From JAIVJN01 sp036732565 (lineage in GTDB: Bacteria > Acidobacteriota > Vicinamibacteria > Vicinamibacterales > UBA2999): a stretch of 25,232 nucleotides of DNA. Below are positions 16,295-23,913 of this stretch, piece by piece. Location: contig DAINCF010000027.1 of assembly GCA_036732565.1 (NCBI GenBank), positions 1 to 25,232 of the forward strand, given 5' to 3'. The first letter of the stretch is position 1. Each line of letters starts with the position of its first letter. The position numbers and the translations under genes were made by a program. Below the pieces are notes generated by a model. The model was not told where the DNA came from. It did no database searches and saw only the letters and a program-made list of their open reading frames with translations.

Positions 16295-16971
16295 TTCTCT
16301 ACTGGAGCTTCGAATCTGACGCGGTGCGAGAGGCCGGTGCGATACCCCCCGAGCCGCTGCAGATGCCGTACGGCAAGCGGTCCGCAGACTCACCGTTCCG
16401 ACGCCGCGGTTTCGAGACCCGCTGGCGCGCGCTGGAAGCCGGTTATCGCGTGCAGCCGGCAGATTGCCCACCGGTCAGGGCCATCGCCACCTACGGCCTG
16501 GGGATTCGGTGTCCTGGACGAATCAGTTATGCGAGACGCAGCGAATGGGCGCACGAGAGAACCATCGATGGACAAGAGGCGGCATTCGGCCTCGTCCGCG
16601 TCCGCGGCGATCGGTGGCCCGGAACGGATTCCGGATTGATCGCGAGTTGGATTGCCGGATCGGAGTTCGTGAAGATCCATTCCGGCATCCGCGTTCACTT
16701 TCCCCAGGACATGTTCTTGTATCAAGGCCCGCTGCCGAACGCGACGCTTGCCGACGCCCCGTGGGACGTGATGGCCGGATTGGAGTACGCGGTGTCGAGC
16801 ACGTCGATGGCCATCGATGGGGTGGTGCACGGCAGCGCGGCGCTGAACGTCATCGCCAGGCTGCCACCCGGCGACATCGAGGTAACGATCGAGAAGGGGC
16901 AGCTGATAGGTTGGGTATTCGCGGTGCCGAAGAACCAGGTGATGCGGCATAGACCTCTCGATCCGCGATAA
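16291..16971 (+). CDS. Unknown protein, DUF6065-like
   Basis: This 226-residue protein has no catalytic motif I can name. The sequence is soluble and beta-rich: AGYRVQPADCPPVRAIATYG near 50, SGIRVHFPQDMFLYQG near 130, and a closing IEVTIEKGQLIGWVFAVPK near 195-213. The opening Pro/Cys segment followed by a mid-length beta domain recalls the DUF6065 family, which I associate with RiPP clusters, but that is memory of pattern only. It starts in the YcaO stop codon (ATGA), so it is coupled to YcaO and probably acts in the same pathway. Forty-one bases separate it from the tRNA synthetase gene. Confidence 0.55.
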   Translation: MILYWSFESDAVREAGAIPPEPLQMPYGKRSADSPFRRRGFETRWRALEAGYRVQPADCPPVRAIATYGLGIRCPGRISYARRSEWAHERTIDGQEAAFGLVRVRGDRWPGTDSGLIASWIAGSEFVKIHSGIRVHFPQDMFLYQGPLPNATLADAPWDVMAGLEYAVSSTSMAIDGVVHGSAALNVIARLPPGDIEVTIEKGQLIGWVFAVPKNQVMRHRPLDPR

Positions 16972-17012
16972 GCGATTCTCCACAGTTCCTGGCAGACTCC
17001 GACTAACTTCGA

Positions 17013-18779
17013 ATGTCCATCATTGGCATCTATCGCTCGCACTCGTGCGGGGACCTCCGTCCATCGCATGTCGGTCAAACCGTCACACTGTCCGGGTGGG
17101 TGTTCCGGAAGCGCGACCATGGTCAGCTGGTCTTCCTGGATCTCCGCGACCACTATGGTGTGACGCAGTGTGTGCTCACGCCGACATCGCCCGCCTACGC
17201 TCAACTGGACGGTCTCAAGCTGGAATCGGTGATCACCGTGGTAGGGACGGTCGCCGCCCGAGACACGGTCAACGTCAATGATCGGCTGCCGACGGGACAC
17301 GTCGAGTTGCACGTCCTCACGCTCGTGGTGCTGTCCGCTTCGGAGCCGCTGCCGTTTCAGCTGACCTCGGAGGACATTCCCGAAGACCAGCGGTTGCGCT
17401 ACCGGTTTCTCGATCTGCGACGAGAGAAGCCACACGCGAACATCGTGCTCCGATCGCAGGTGATCTCGACGATTCGCGAGCTGATGATCGGCGCGGGGTT
17501 CCTCGAATTCGCCACGCCGATCCTCACTTCCAGCTCGCCCGAGGGCGCGCGCGACTACTTGGTTCCCAGCCGCCTTCATCCGGGATGCTTTTATGCGCTG
17601 CCGCAAGCGCCGCAACAGTTCAAGCAGCTGCTCATGATCGCAGGGTTCGATCGATATTTTCAGATCGCGCCCTGCTTCCGGGACGAGGATGCCAGAGCCG
17701 ATCGATCCCCTGGCGAGTTCTATCAGTTGGACATCGAGATGTCGTTCGTCACGCAGGACGAAGTCTTCCATGCGATCGAACCGATCATGGTCGAGACGTT
17801 CCGCCGGCACAGCTCGTGGGTGACGACCGGGGCGCCGTTTCCACGTATCCCGTACGCACGCGCCCTTGAACAGTACGGGACCGACAAGCCAGACCTCCGC
17901 AACCCTATCGTCATGGCCGACGTCACGGCGGTGTTCCGCGGTCTTCAGAGCGGGCTGTTCGGGGATCTGCTCGCCACCGGCGCCAATGTGCGCGCCCTGC
18001 CGGCACCGGGTGGCGCGGCCAAGTCCCGCTCGTTCTTCGATCAAATGAACGATCTCGCGGTTCAGCACGGTCTGGGCGGCGCGATGTACTTGATCAACGG
18101 GGATCAAGTCCGCGGAACGCTCGCCAAGTTCCTGACGGACGGGGAACGCCAGGCGCTGCTCGATGCCGTGGGCGCCGGTCACGGTGATGCCGTGTTCGTC
18201 GCCTGTGCGCCACCGCAGCAGCTGGCGACCGCGGTCGGGCCGCTGCGCCAAGCGTTGGGACAACGGTTGGGCGTGATCGAGCAAGAGACGTTTCGCTTCT
18301 GTTGGATCACGGACTACCCCTTCTACGAAGCCGACTCAGAGACGGGCCGCGTCGTCTTCAGCCACAACCCGTTTTCCATGCCCCAGGGCGGCCTCGAGGC
18401 GTTGCTCACCCAGCCGCCGCTCTCGATCTTGGCTCACCAGTACGACATCGTGTGCAATGGCGTCGAGCTATCCAGTGGTGCGATACGGAATCACCGCCCG
18501 GACATCATGGTCAAGGCATTCGAGATCGCCGGCTATGATCACACCGAGGTCGAGCGCCGCTTCGGCGGCATGCTCCGCGCACTGCGCCTCGGCGCGCCGC
18601 CACACGGCGGTCTCGCGCCGGGCATCGACCGCATCGTGATGCTGTTGGCGAACGAGCCGAACATTCGGGAAGTCATCGCGTTCCCGATGAACCAGCAGGC
18701 CAAGGACCTGCTGATGGGCGCTCCGGCGGAAGTGAGCGAGCGGCAACTTCGAGAGCTGCACATCAAAGTAGTGAAGTGA
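17013..18779 (+). CDS. aspS: Aspartyl-tRNA synthetase inside the peptide operon
   Basis: This complete 588-residue class II aminoacyl-tRNA synthetase charges tRNA-Asp (or Asp and Asn if non-discriminating). The N-terminal OB domain begins LSGWVFRKRDHGQLVFLDLR; motif 2 carries CFRDEDARADRSPGEFYQLD; the bacterial insertion is present; motif 3 is GLAPGIDRIVMLL. Several stretches (ALPQAPQQFKQLL, RSPGEFYQLDIEMSFVTQ, HNPFSMPQGGLEAL, FPMNQQAKDLLMGAP) look like the alphaproteobacterial type. It lies in the same run of genes as the RiPP enzymes, 41 bases after one and sharing a GTGA overlap with the peptidase after it. It could be the cell's only copy, but position favours an extra one, for instance a resistant target as known for AspRS-inhibiting microcin C. 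All catalytic motifs look intact. Confidence 0.93.
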   Translation: MSIIGIYRSHSCGDLRPSHVGQTVTLSGWVFRKRDHGQLVFLDLRDHYGVTQCVLTPTSPAYAQLDGLKLESVITVVGTVAARDTVNVNDRLPTGHVELHVLTLVVLSASEPLPFQLTSEDIPEDQRLRYRFLDLRREKPHANIVLRSQVISTIRELMIGAGFLEFATPILTSSSPEGARDYLVPSRLHPGCFYALPQAPQQFKQLLMIAGFDRYFQIAPCFRDEDARADRSPGEFYQLDIEMSFVTQDEVFHAIEPIMVETFRRHSSWVTTGAPFPRIPYARALEQYGTDKPDLRNPIVMADVTAVFRGLQSGLFGDLLATGANVRALPAPGGAAKSRSFFDQMNDLAVQHGLGGAMYLINGDQVRGTLAKFLTDGERQALLDAVGAGHGDAVFVACAPPQQLATAVGPLRQALGQRLGVIEQETFRFCWITDYPFYEADSETGRVVFSHNPFSMPQGGLEALLTQPPLSILAHQYDIVCNGVELSSGAIRNHRPDIMVKAFEIAGYDHTEVERRFGGMLRALRLGAPPHGGLAPGIDRIVMLLANEPNIREVIAFPMNQQAKDLLMGAPAEVSERQLRELHIKVVK

Positions 18780-20515
18780 ACCCCACGCGGAACCAGCCGG
18801 ATGTCGTCGCGGCGGTCGGAACCATCGGGGATGCCGTGGTCGCGGCGGCACACATCTACGGCGCAACCTGTGGCGGCGTGTGTCGTGTGTTCCCGACCGT
18901 CGAGCGCTTCCGGCACTGGGCGCGTCACGAGTGTGAGCAGGCCTCGTCGGTCCTGGTGTTTCTTCCCGAGGCGCTCTTCACGATGCGGACGGCGCGCAGC
19001 GTCATCCAACTCGGTCTCGCCAGGCGCCTCGCCATCGGCCTGTACCCAGTCGGCGACCTCGCCGATGTGCATACGTTCGTGCGCCGGAATGCTCATGACC
19101 AGACCGCGAACTGGCCGCTGCTGGTCTACTCCGAGCTGCCTGTCGACCTCGACGCGCGACCGGCCGCGGACACCGTCTTGGGTCCGCACGACTCGGACAC
19201 CTTCGTCGATCTCGCCGGTGATCGCCCTGCGGCGATCGTCATCTGCGCCCACGGCAACGGGGCAGACTTCAAGCTGGGTTCGTCGGTGGGCTGTGTCGCG
19301 GCGGCGCCGAATCAGCGTCTACGGCCCGGCGGAGCGCTCGTGTGTCAACACGGCGGCCCGTGTCTGCGGGAGCGCCTCAAGCCCCGGCACTTCGTTGGAC
19401 CACAGGGCCTGAATAGTCCGCTGATCGTCCTGCTGTCCTGCACGAGCACGCCCACGTCCGATGCCATCCTGCCGTGGAGCAACAGCTTCGCTGTACGTCT
19501 CTTCGAGCATGGCAACGCCAACGCCGTGGTCGGGTCGTACATGCTGCACCAGGAACGGGCATCCTGGGCGACCGACCTGTCGACGTGGCTCACCGCGGGC
19601 AAGAGCGCCGGAGAGATCGCGCGTCTCCTGAACGACGATGCCGTCAGCGAGCCGTCCTTCCTCTGCATGGGCAATCCGGCGATCGGGCTGGCGTCTGCAT
19701 CGCCACGGTGGGTCCATCTTTCGACGAGAACAGTTCTGCCCGAGGTGGAAGCGGCGACCGATACGAGGGACGAGGCAGCACCCGCGGCAAGCGTTGCACC
19801 CGCCCATCGCGCGCTGCAGGCTCGGCTCGTTGCAGAGCTCTTCGCGGACGAACCACGTCCGATGCTCCGCGACGCGACCGAGCAGCTGTACGCTCGGCTG
19901 ATGCGGGACCGTGGCGATGACGAGCAGTTGGATCGCTGCTTGTGCGACTACCTGGTGGCGTTCGTCGCCGAAGGCGTGTTCCTGCACAAGTACTGGCAGC
20001 AAGGATTCGAGTTTGGGTTTGCGAAGCGCGCGACCGGCGTGCACGGGTGTGGCAGTCGACTGTTTCGACAGACGGCCCGGTCGGCCCAGTTGCCCGACGC
20101 CGCGCGATGTCTCTGGTGGTGCGAGCGCTGTGGGACGGTGGGGGATACACCAGCGGCGACCTCATTGCCGCGATTCCGGGCGGGCCCACGTGGGTTCGAA
20201 TTCGAGACCCTCGGGCAGGGACCCGACGGATGGTTGGCGAGCGCGACCGAGGCGATCGGCAATCATGTGCTCCCGCCGAGTCGTGCCGCGCGCCTTTCGT
20301 CTTATCGGTCACGAGGCAGGCATATCGTGAGCGTCGACGGCTTCCATTGGCCCGGCCTGCAATGGCGGGCGGCCGTACTCGTCGCCCGGGGCCAGTTCCT
20401 CGTCGTCCGAGCGCCCGTCGACGTGGTGGCTGCGACGGCCGTCACCCAGTCCGCCCGGCTCACGGTAACACCTGCAGGCGTGAGAGTCGAACCTGACGAG
20501 CGTTCTGAGTGTTGA
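18776..20515 (+). CDS. CHAT/C25-like cysteine peptidase with Cys-rich insert and zinc-ribbon tail
   Basis: This 579-residue protein appears to be a caspase-fold (clan CD) peptidase. The probable dyad is His159 in VICAHGNG and Cys222 in VLLSCTS. Between them sits CVAAAPNQRLRPGGALVC through GGPC, giving Cys173, Cys190 and Cys196, which the paralogue near the right edge conserves. GSYMLHQE and LCMGNPAIGLA fit the later CHAT/gingipain landmarks. The C-terminus has HGCG (423-426) and CLWWCERCG (445-453), a likely zinc ribbon. GTG 18776 overlaps the aspS stop (GTGA). Its 3' end overlaps the convergent serine hydrolase gene by 56 bases. It may cleave leaders in the operon or be an effector or immunity protease. 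The fold call is by motif order, not by search. Confidence 0.65.
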   Translation: MNPTRNQPDVVAAVGTIGDAVVAAAHIYGATCGGVCRVFPTVERFRHWARHECEQASSVLVFLPEALFTMRTARSVIQLGLARRLAIGLYPVGDLADVHTFVRRNAHDQTANWPLLVYSELPVDLDARPAADTVLGPHDSDTFVDLAGDRPAAIVICAHGNGADFKLGSSVGCVAAAPNQRLRPGGALVCQHGGPCLRERLKPRHFVGPQGLNSPLIVLLSCTSTPTSDAILPWSNSFAVRLFEHGNANAVVGSYMLHQERASWATDLSTWLTAGKSAGEIARLLNDDAVSEPSFLCMGNPAIGLASASPRWVHLSTRTVLPEVEAATDTRDEAAPAASVAPAHRALQARLVAELFADEPRPMLRDATEQLYARLMRDRGDDEQLDRCLCDYLVAFVAEGVFLHKYWQQGFEFGFAKRATGVHGCGSRLFRQTARSAQLPDAARCLWWCERCGTVGDTPAATSLPRFRAGPRGFEFETLGQGPDGWLASATEAIGNHVLPPSRAARLSSYRSRGRHIVSVDGFHWPGLQWRAAVLVARGQFLVVRAPVDVVAATAVTQSARLTVTPAGVRVEPDERSEC

Positions 20516-21806
20516 GCGTACATTCGCCATCACGCTCGCCCACCTCCAGGCGGACGCTTTCACGGTCGAGCCTGACGATCACATCGTCGGCGCGGTAGAC
20601 GACGATCGAACCTGCCGGATCGGAATCGATGTCGTAGAGGACATCCAATTCTTCCGAGTAGAAGACTCCGCCGCGGTCCGCGTCAGGCACGTCCGCTCCG
20701 TCGCGACATGGCGGCCCGCGATGTGGGATGGTCGGGCCCCGATCGATCGCTTCGGTGCGTGGACCGCTCTTCAGTCGGCTCCACGCGACGGTACCGCGTT
20801 CGGTCCCGGTCACTTCGGCTAGCCCAATGTCGATGAGCTGCTCGGCCAGCCAGAATGCATCGAAAGAGCCGAGATTGGAGAGCACGATCGCCGACACGCG
20901 GCTCTCTGGCAGGTGGAGGTACGCCGTACTGTAGCCGTCCCATGCGCCGCCGTTCCCCGTGGTGCTCAGTCCATGGTCAGACGAAAGGACCAGGCCCCAG
21001 GCATAGCACTGGCGCCGGTCGCGAAGCAGGGCGGCTCGCGAGACGCTCCCCAGGAAGAGCTCACCCGCGGCACCGAGCGCATGGGCGCGCAGGGCGCGAT
21101 CCCAGGACGCCAGGTCCTCAACGGTCGAGAACAGGCCACCACTGCCGATCCGTCGAAACTGGGGTGCGCGCGGCTCGAGCCCATTGGCGTTGCACGTGTA
21201 GCCTTGCGCGACCGAGCCCTCAGGCGCGAGAAAAGATGTGCGGTGCATCCCCAGCGGCGCAAAGATGCGGTCGCGCGAGAGATCGGTGAAAGGCACATTG
21301 CTGGCGCGCTCCGCGCACACAGCCAATAGGAAATAGTCGGAATGCGAGTACAAGAACCCCTCGCCCGGCGGAAAGTTCAAATCCCGTTGATTGGCGAGCA
21401 ACCCCAGCACCTGGTCGGACGATAGCTCCGACGCGGCGCGGCCCGTCAAGTAGGCGAGGGCATTGAAGTCTCGGATGCCACTGGTGTTCGTGAGCAGATG
21501 GCGGAGTGTGATCGGCTGCATCACACTCGGGAGCTCGGGGATCCATGACCTGACCGCTCCATCCGGATCGATCACTCCCTGATCGATGAGCGACGCGATG
21601 GTCAACGCGACGAACGGCTTCGCGATGGAACAGGTGTCGAACACCGTCCTGGGTGTGATCGCGGTCCGGGTGGCCAGATCGGCCAGGCCGTAGCCACCGA
21701 CATAGAGCGTGACATCATCCGCGCTGAGGCCGACGCCGACACCGGGTCGATCGGGCTCGCCGGTCTCGAGCAGCGCTTCGACGCGAGCGCCAACGCTCAC
21801 GACCAC
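20460..21806 (-). CDS. Beta-lactamase-fold serine hydrolase with altered second and third motifs
   Basis: This 448-residue protein belongs to the class C beta-lactamase/DD-peptidase-like serine hydrolase family, which includes esterases, peptidases and tailoring acyltransferases. The nucleophile motif is clear (Ser60-x-x-Lys63 in CSIAKPF), preceded by the expected VFDTCS and followed by LLTNTSGI. The YxN motif reads Tyr153-Ser-His, and the HxG-like motif reads Asn285-Gly-Gly, so both differ from common forms and activity could be changed. The C-terminal 130 residues are an added beta-rich region. No signal peptide is seen, so it may act in the cytoplasm. GTG 21806 overlaps the upstream gene by 10 bases; the 3' end overlaps the convergent peptidase gene. 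Confidence 0.8.
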   Translation of the reverse strand: MVVSVGARVEALLETGEPDRPGVGVGLSADDVTLYVGGYGLADLATRTAITPRTVFDTCSIAKPFVALTIASLIDQGVIDPDGAVRSWIPELPSVMQPITLRHLLTNTSGIRDFNALAYLTGRAASELSSDQVLGLLANQRDLNFPPGEGFLYSHSDYFLLAVCAERASNVPFTDLSRDRIFAPLGMHRTSFLAPEGSVAQGYTCNANGLEPRAPQFRRIGSGGLFSTVEDLASWDRALRAHALGAAGELFLGSVSRAALLRDRRQCYAWGLVLSSDHGLSTTGNGGAWDGYSTAYLHLPESRVSAIVLSNLGSFDAFWLAEQLIDIGLAEVTGTERGTVAWSRLKSGPRTEAIDRGPTIPHRGPPCRDGADVPDADRGGVFYSEELDVLYDIDSDPAGSIVVYRADDVIVRLDRESVRLEVGERDGECTLNTQNARQVRLSRLQVLP

Positions 21807-22636
21807 ACCACGAACGCATCGCCGTTCTCGGAAAGCCCCAGGAACGCGGCAAGCACGATGCGGGCGCGGTCACCGTGCACGGCCGGCACTGCATGAATGG
21901 TCGATGAGCGGAACACGTACAAGTCACCAGGTTCCAATGGGACCTCGATCGTGTCGAGGCCGCCGTGCGCGGCGAGCGCGCTGAAGCTGCCTTCTGCCAG
22001 GCTGGCGTCCCAATGCGGCCCACCCGTTGCGTTGTACAGGATTGGCTGGCTGCGAGTGCCCTGATCCTGATCGGCATTCTGGAGGCAGAGGATCACGGCG
22101 AGCTGTTCGCGCACACGGGAAACGACGAAGGCGTGCTCCGTGGAATCCACGAGCTTGTCGTAGTGCGGCACGTGACCGACGCCTGCATGGTAAGCGCGGA
22201 CGATGGCCTCTCCATATGCACGGCCGTCCGGCTCTCGAGCGACGACGACTGGCACGCCCCCGGCCAACGACGCCAGGGCGCCATACAGCGCCGGGATGGG
22301 ACTGTCGAGATCGCCGAAGAGACTCGCGAACAGGTCGGAGGCCGCCGCGGCCGCCGCGAAGTAGCAATCGGGATCGTCTTTCGTCCAGCCCAACGCCGTG
22401 CCGATATTGAGCCGACGCGGACGCATGCCGGCGGCGTTGGGATCGTAAAGCAGGTCAAGCGCATAGAAGCGTTGCACGAGCGTGCGACACAACTCCGGCG
22501 GATAGACGAGACGAACCACGACCGCGGCGCACTCTTTTCGGGCCAGCGACGCCAGCGGTGCGGGCTCTCGAGCGATGACGTGCTCGAGCGCGCCGTCGAG
22601 AACGTGCCACCCGTCGCTCTCAGTCCGGTCGCGCAT
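21797..22636 (-). CDS. Fe(II)/2-oxoglutarate-dependent oxygenase, prolyl-hydroxylase-like
   Basis: This 279-residue protein looks like a 2OG-Fe(II) dioxygenase. The metal triad is His158-x-Asp160 (GHVPHYDKL) and His248 (STIHAVPAV), with Arg257 or Arg259 nine to eleven residues later to hold 2-oxoglutarate. LEPGDLYVFRSSTIHAV near 234-250 is the standard strand before the distal His. It is the middle gene of a minus-strand operon: its start overlaps the SGNH gene by 17 bases and its end overlaps the serine hydrolase by 10. With two other putative 2OG enzymes in the window it supports heavy oxidative tailoring. The substrate is unknown. Confidence 0.78.
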   Translation of the reverse strand: MRDRTESDGWHVLDGALEHVIAREPAPLASLARKECAAVVVRLVYPPELCRTLVQRFYALDLLYDPNAAGMRPRRLNIGTALGWTKDDPDCYFAAAAAASDLFASLFGDLDSPIPALYGALASLAGGVPVVVAREPDGRAYGEAIVRAYHAGVGHVPHYDKLVDSTEHAFVVSRVREQLAVILCLQNADQDQGTRSQPILYNATGGPHWDASLAEGSFSALAAHGGLDTIEVPLEPGDLYVFRSSTIHAVPAVHGDRARIVLAAFLGLSENGDAFVVWS

Positions 22637-23438
22637 ACAGCTCGACGAATCTGTCGAGGACCTGTTCGGCGAAATCTCGGTTACTCGCGATACCGGGGTG
22701 TGAGTTGTCGCGCGCGCGATCCAAGAGCTGAAGCCCGGGAAGGATGAATCGCTGCCGATCGAGGTGTTCCTCGAAGGCCGAGAACTCGTCGAACAGGTTG
22801 CTACTGTAAAGCCACTTCACCGAATGCGCGTTGAGCAGCAGCTCCACAAGCTTGTAGTTCTTGAAGAGGTTGATCCGATCGTCACGCTCACTGGCGAGCG
22901 CGAACATGTGACGATACAGATCCCGCCGGATCAAGTCCGTGACCTGCCCGAGGCTGTCCACCGAGGAGAGCAGATTGAGCTCGGGGCCGTCAATCGGAAG
23001 GTACTCGCGACGTGCGGAGAACGTGAAGTTGACGAGCACGATGTCGGGCCTCAGCACGGGCACGGCACACAGCAGCACCCGAGACACGTAGTCGTTGCTC
23101 TTGCCTGGGAACCCGAGATTCCACGCGGACACCGACCTGTTCATGCGTTCGGAGAGAAGGTGGGAGAACACCGAACACGAGGTCGACTCGACCGGCACGC
23201 CCGTGCCGAAGATCCAGCTGCAGCCGATGAAGATCACGTTGAGGTCGCTCCGTGAGCCGAACTCCCCGCAGCGATACCCGTGAGCATTGAATCGGTACGA
23301 CACGTCACCCGGGGTCAGAATTGGATGCGGATCGCTGCGGTAACGTTCCTCCGAATCGTTTTTGAACCACGTGAGCTGTTGTAGCCCGGCGGCTTCGGTG
23401 CGCGGGACATCACCATAGGGGATATATGTTCCGATCAC
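22620..23438 (-). CDS. SGNH/GDSL-like hydrolase
   Basis: This 272-residue protein has the SGNH blocks: Ser74 in the IGCSWIFGTG motif (block I), NLGFPGKSNDY with Gly112 and Asn115 (blocks II/III region), and Asp244-x-x-His247 in DNSHPG (block V). Family members are esterases, lipases or acetyl-hydrolases. There is no signal peptide, so it is probably intracellular. It is the first gene of the minus-strand operon, starting at a GTG with a GAGG site about seven bases upstream, and overlaps the oxygenase gene by 17 bases. In this setting it could deacylate or acylate the peptide, but no substrate clue exists. Confidence 0.72.
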   Translation of the reverse strand: MIGTYIPYGDVPRTEAAGLQQLTWFKNDSEERYRSDPHPILTPGDVSYRFNAHGYRCGEFGSRSDLNVIFIGCSWIFGTGVPVESTSCSVFSHLLSERMNRSVSAWNLGFPGKSNDYVSRVLLCAVPVLRPDIVLVNFTFSARREYLPIDGPELNLLSSVDSLGQVTDLIRRDLYRHMFALASERDDRINLFKNYKLVELLLNAHSVKWLYSSNLFDEFSAFEEHLDRQRFILPGLQLLDRARDNSHPGIASNRDFAEQVLDRFVELYARPD

Positions 23439-23693
23439 GGGCGCCTCGCCTGGACTTCAGCCGTCGACGTTTGAGCAGAAAGATGCCGTACAGGACGCGC
23501 GCACGGAGCCACCGAATCAAGGGCAGTCTCACGACATGCGAATACCAAAACGGCGGTCACTGTGTCAACCGGAATGCCGCCGTCTGGAATGCCGCCGTCG
23601 TCCGACCGCTGGCCCTTTCGCCTTGAAGACGCAAATGGCGCGCGCGTATGCTATCGGCGCGCAAGGTCTGTTTTCGCGCGGAGGATCAACGTC
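23439..23693. other. Divergent intergenic region before the third precursor
   Basis: These 255 bases lie between the minus-strand hydrolase operon and the plus-strand small peptide gene. They contain a plus-strand promoter (separate entry) and a 14-base direct repeat, GGAATGCCGCCGTC at 23571-23584 and 23586-23599. I see no clear promoter for the minus operon and no coding signal. Confidence 0.5.
23623..23652 (+). promoter_or_regulatory. Sigma70-like promoter for the small peptide gene
   Basis: TTGAAG (23623-23628), an 18-base spacer and TATGCT (23647-23652) make a good sigma70-type match. It would leave about 35-40 bases of untranslated leader before the ATG at 23694, and a GGAGG site lies in that leader. 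Confidence 0.42.
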
Positions 23694-23876
23694 ATGGCTG
23701 ATGAGGCAGACGGTACCGTCGTTCAACCTCCCGATCGTCCGGCCGCCCCCGCGCCCGACCGCGAGCAGTCCACGCGGGTCGCCGAGGCCGTCGCCCGATG
23801 GCGTCAGATGCAGAGCAAGCTCGACGAGCTCGACATCAAGCGACTCGACCCAGGGCTGACGCCCGTTGGGTGGTAG
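23694..23876 (+). CDS. Candidate 60-residue RiPP precursor or peptide partner
   Basis: This 60-residue peptide begins with an acidic Pro/Ala-rich stretch, has a helix (about 27-50, VAEAVARWRQMQSKLDELDI) and ends LDPGLTPVGW. It contains no Cys. A GGAGG ribosome site precedes the ATG, and a good promoter lies upstream. It stands 37 bases before a CHAT/C25-like peptidase gene on the same strand, so it may be that peptidase's substrate or a precursor modified by one of the enzymes in the locus. It shares the final Gly-Trp with the radical SAM-linked precursor, which may be coincidence. I do not recognise a named family. Confidence 0.55.
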   Translation: MADEADGTVVQPPDRPAAPAPDREQSTRVAEAVARWRQMQSKLDELDIKRLDPGLTPVGW

Positions 23877-23913
23877 CCGCACCAGTACGATCGTTTCCGC
23901 GTCCCGCGGCGAA

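Noticed and set aside
16722..18284. A 520-codon minus-strand frame opposite aspS
   Set aside because: aspS is intact and recognisable on the other strand; the frame is a shadow.
17013..18779. aspS as a tRNA source for lantibiotic-type dehydration
   Set aside because: That route uses glutamyl-tRNA and a LanB-like enzyme, and no LanB-like gene is in the window.
23571..23599. Direct repeat as the start of a CRISPR or minisatellite
   Set aside because: Only two copies of 14 bases separated by one base; no array follows.
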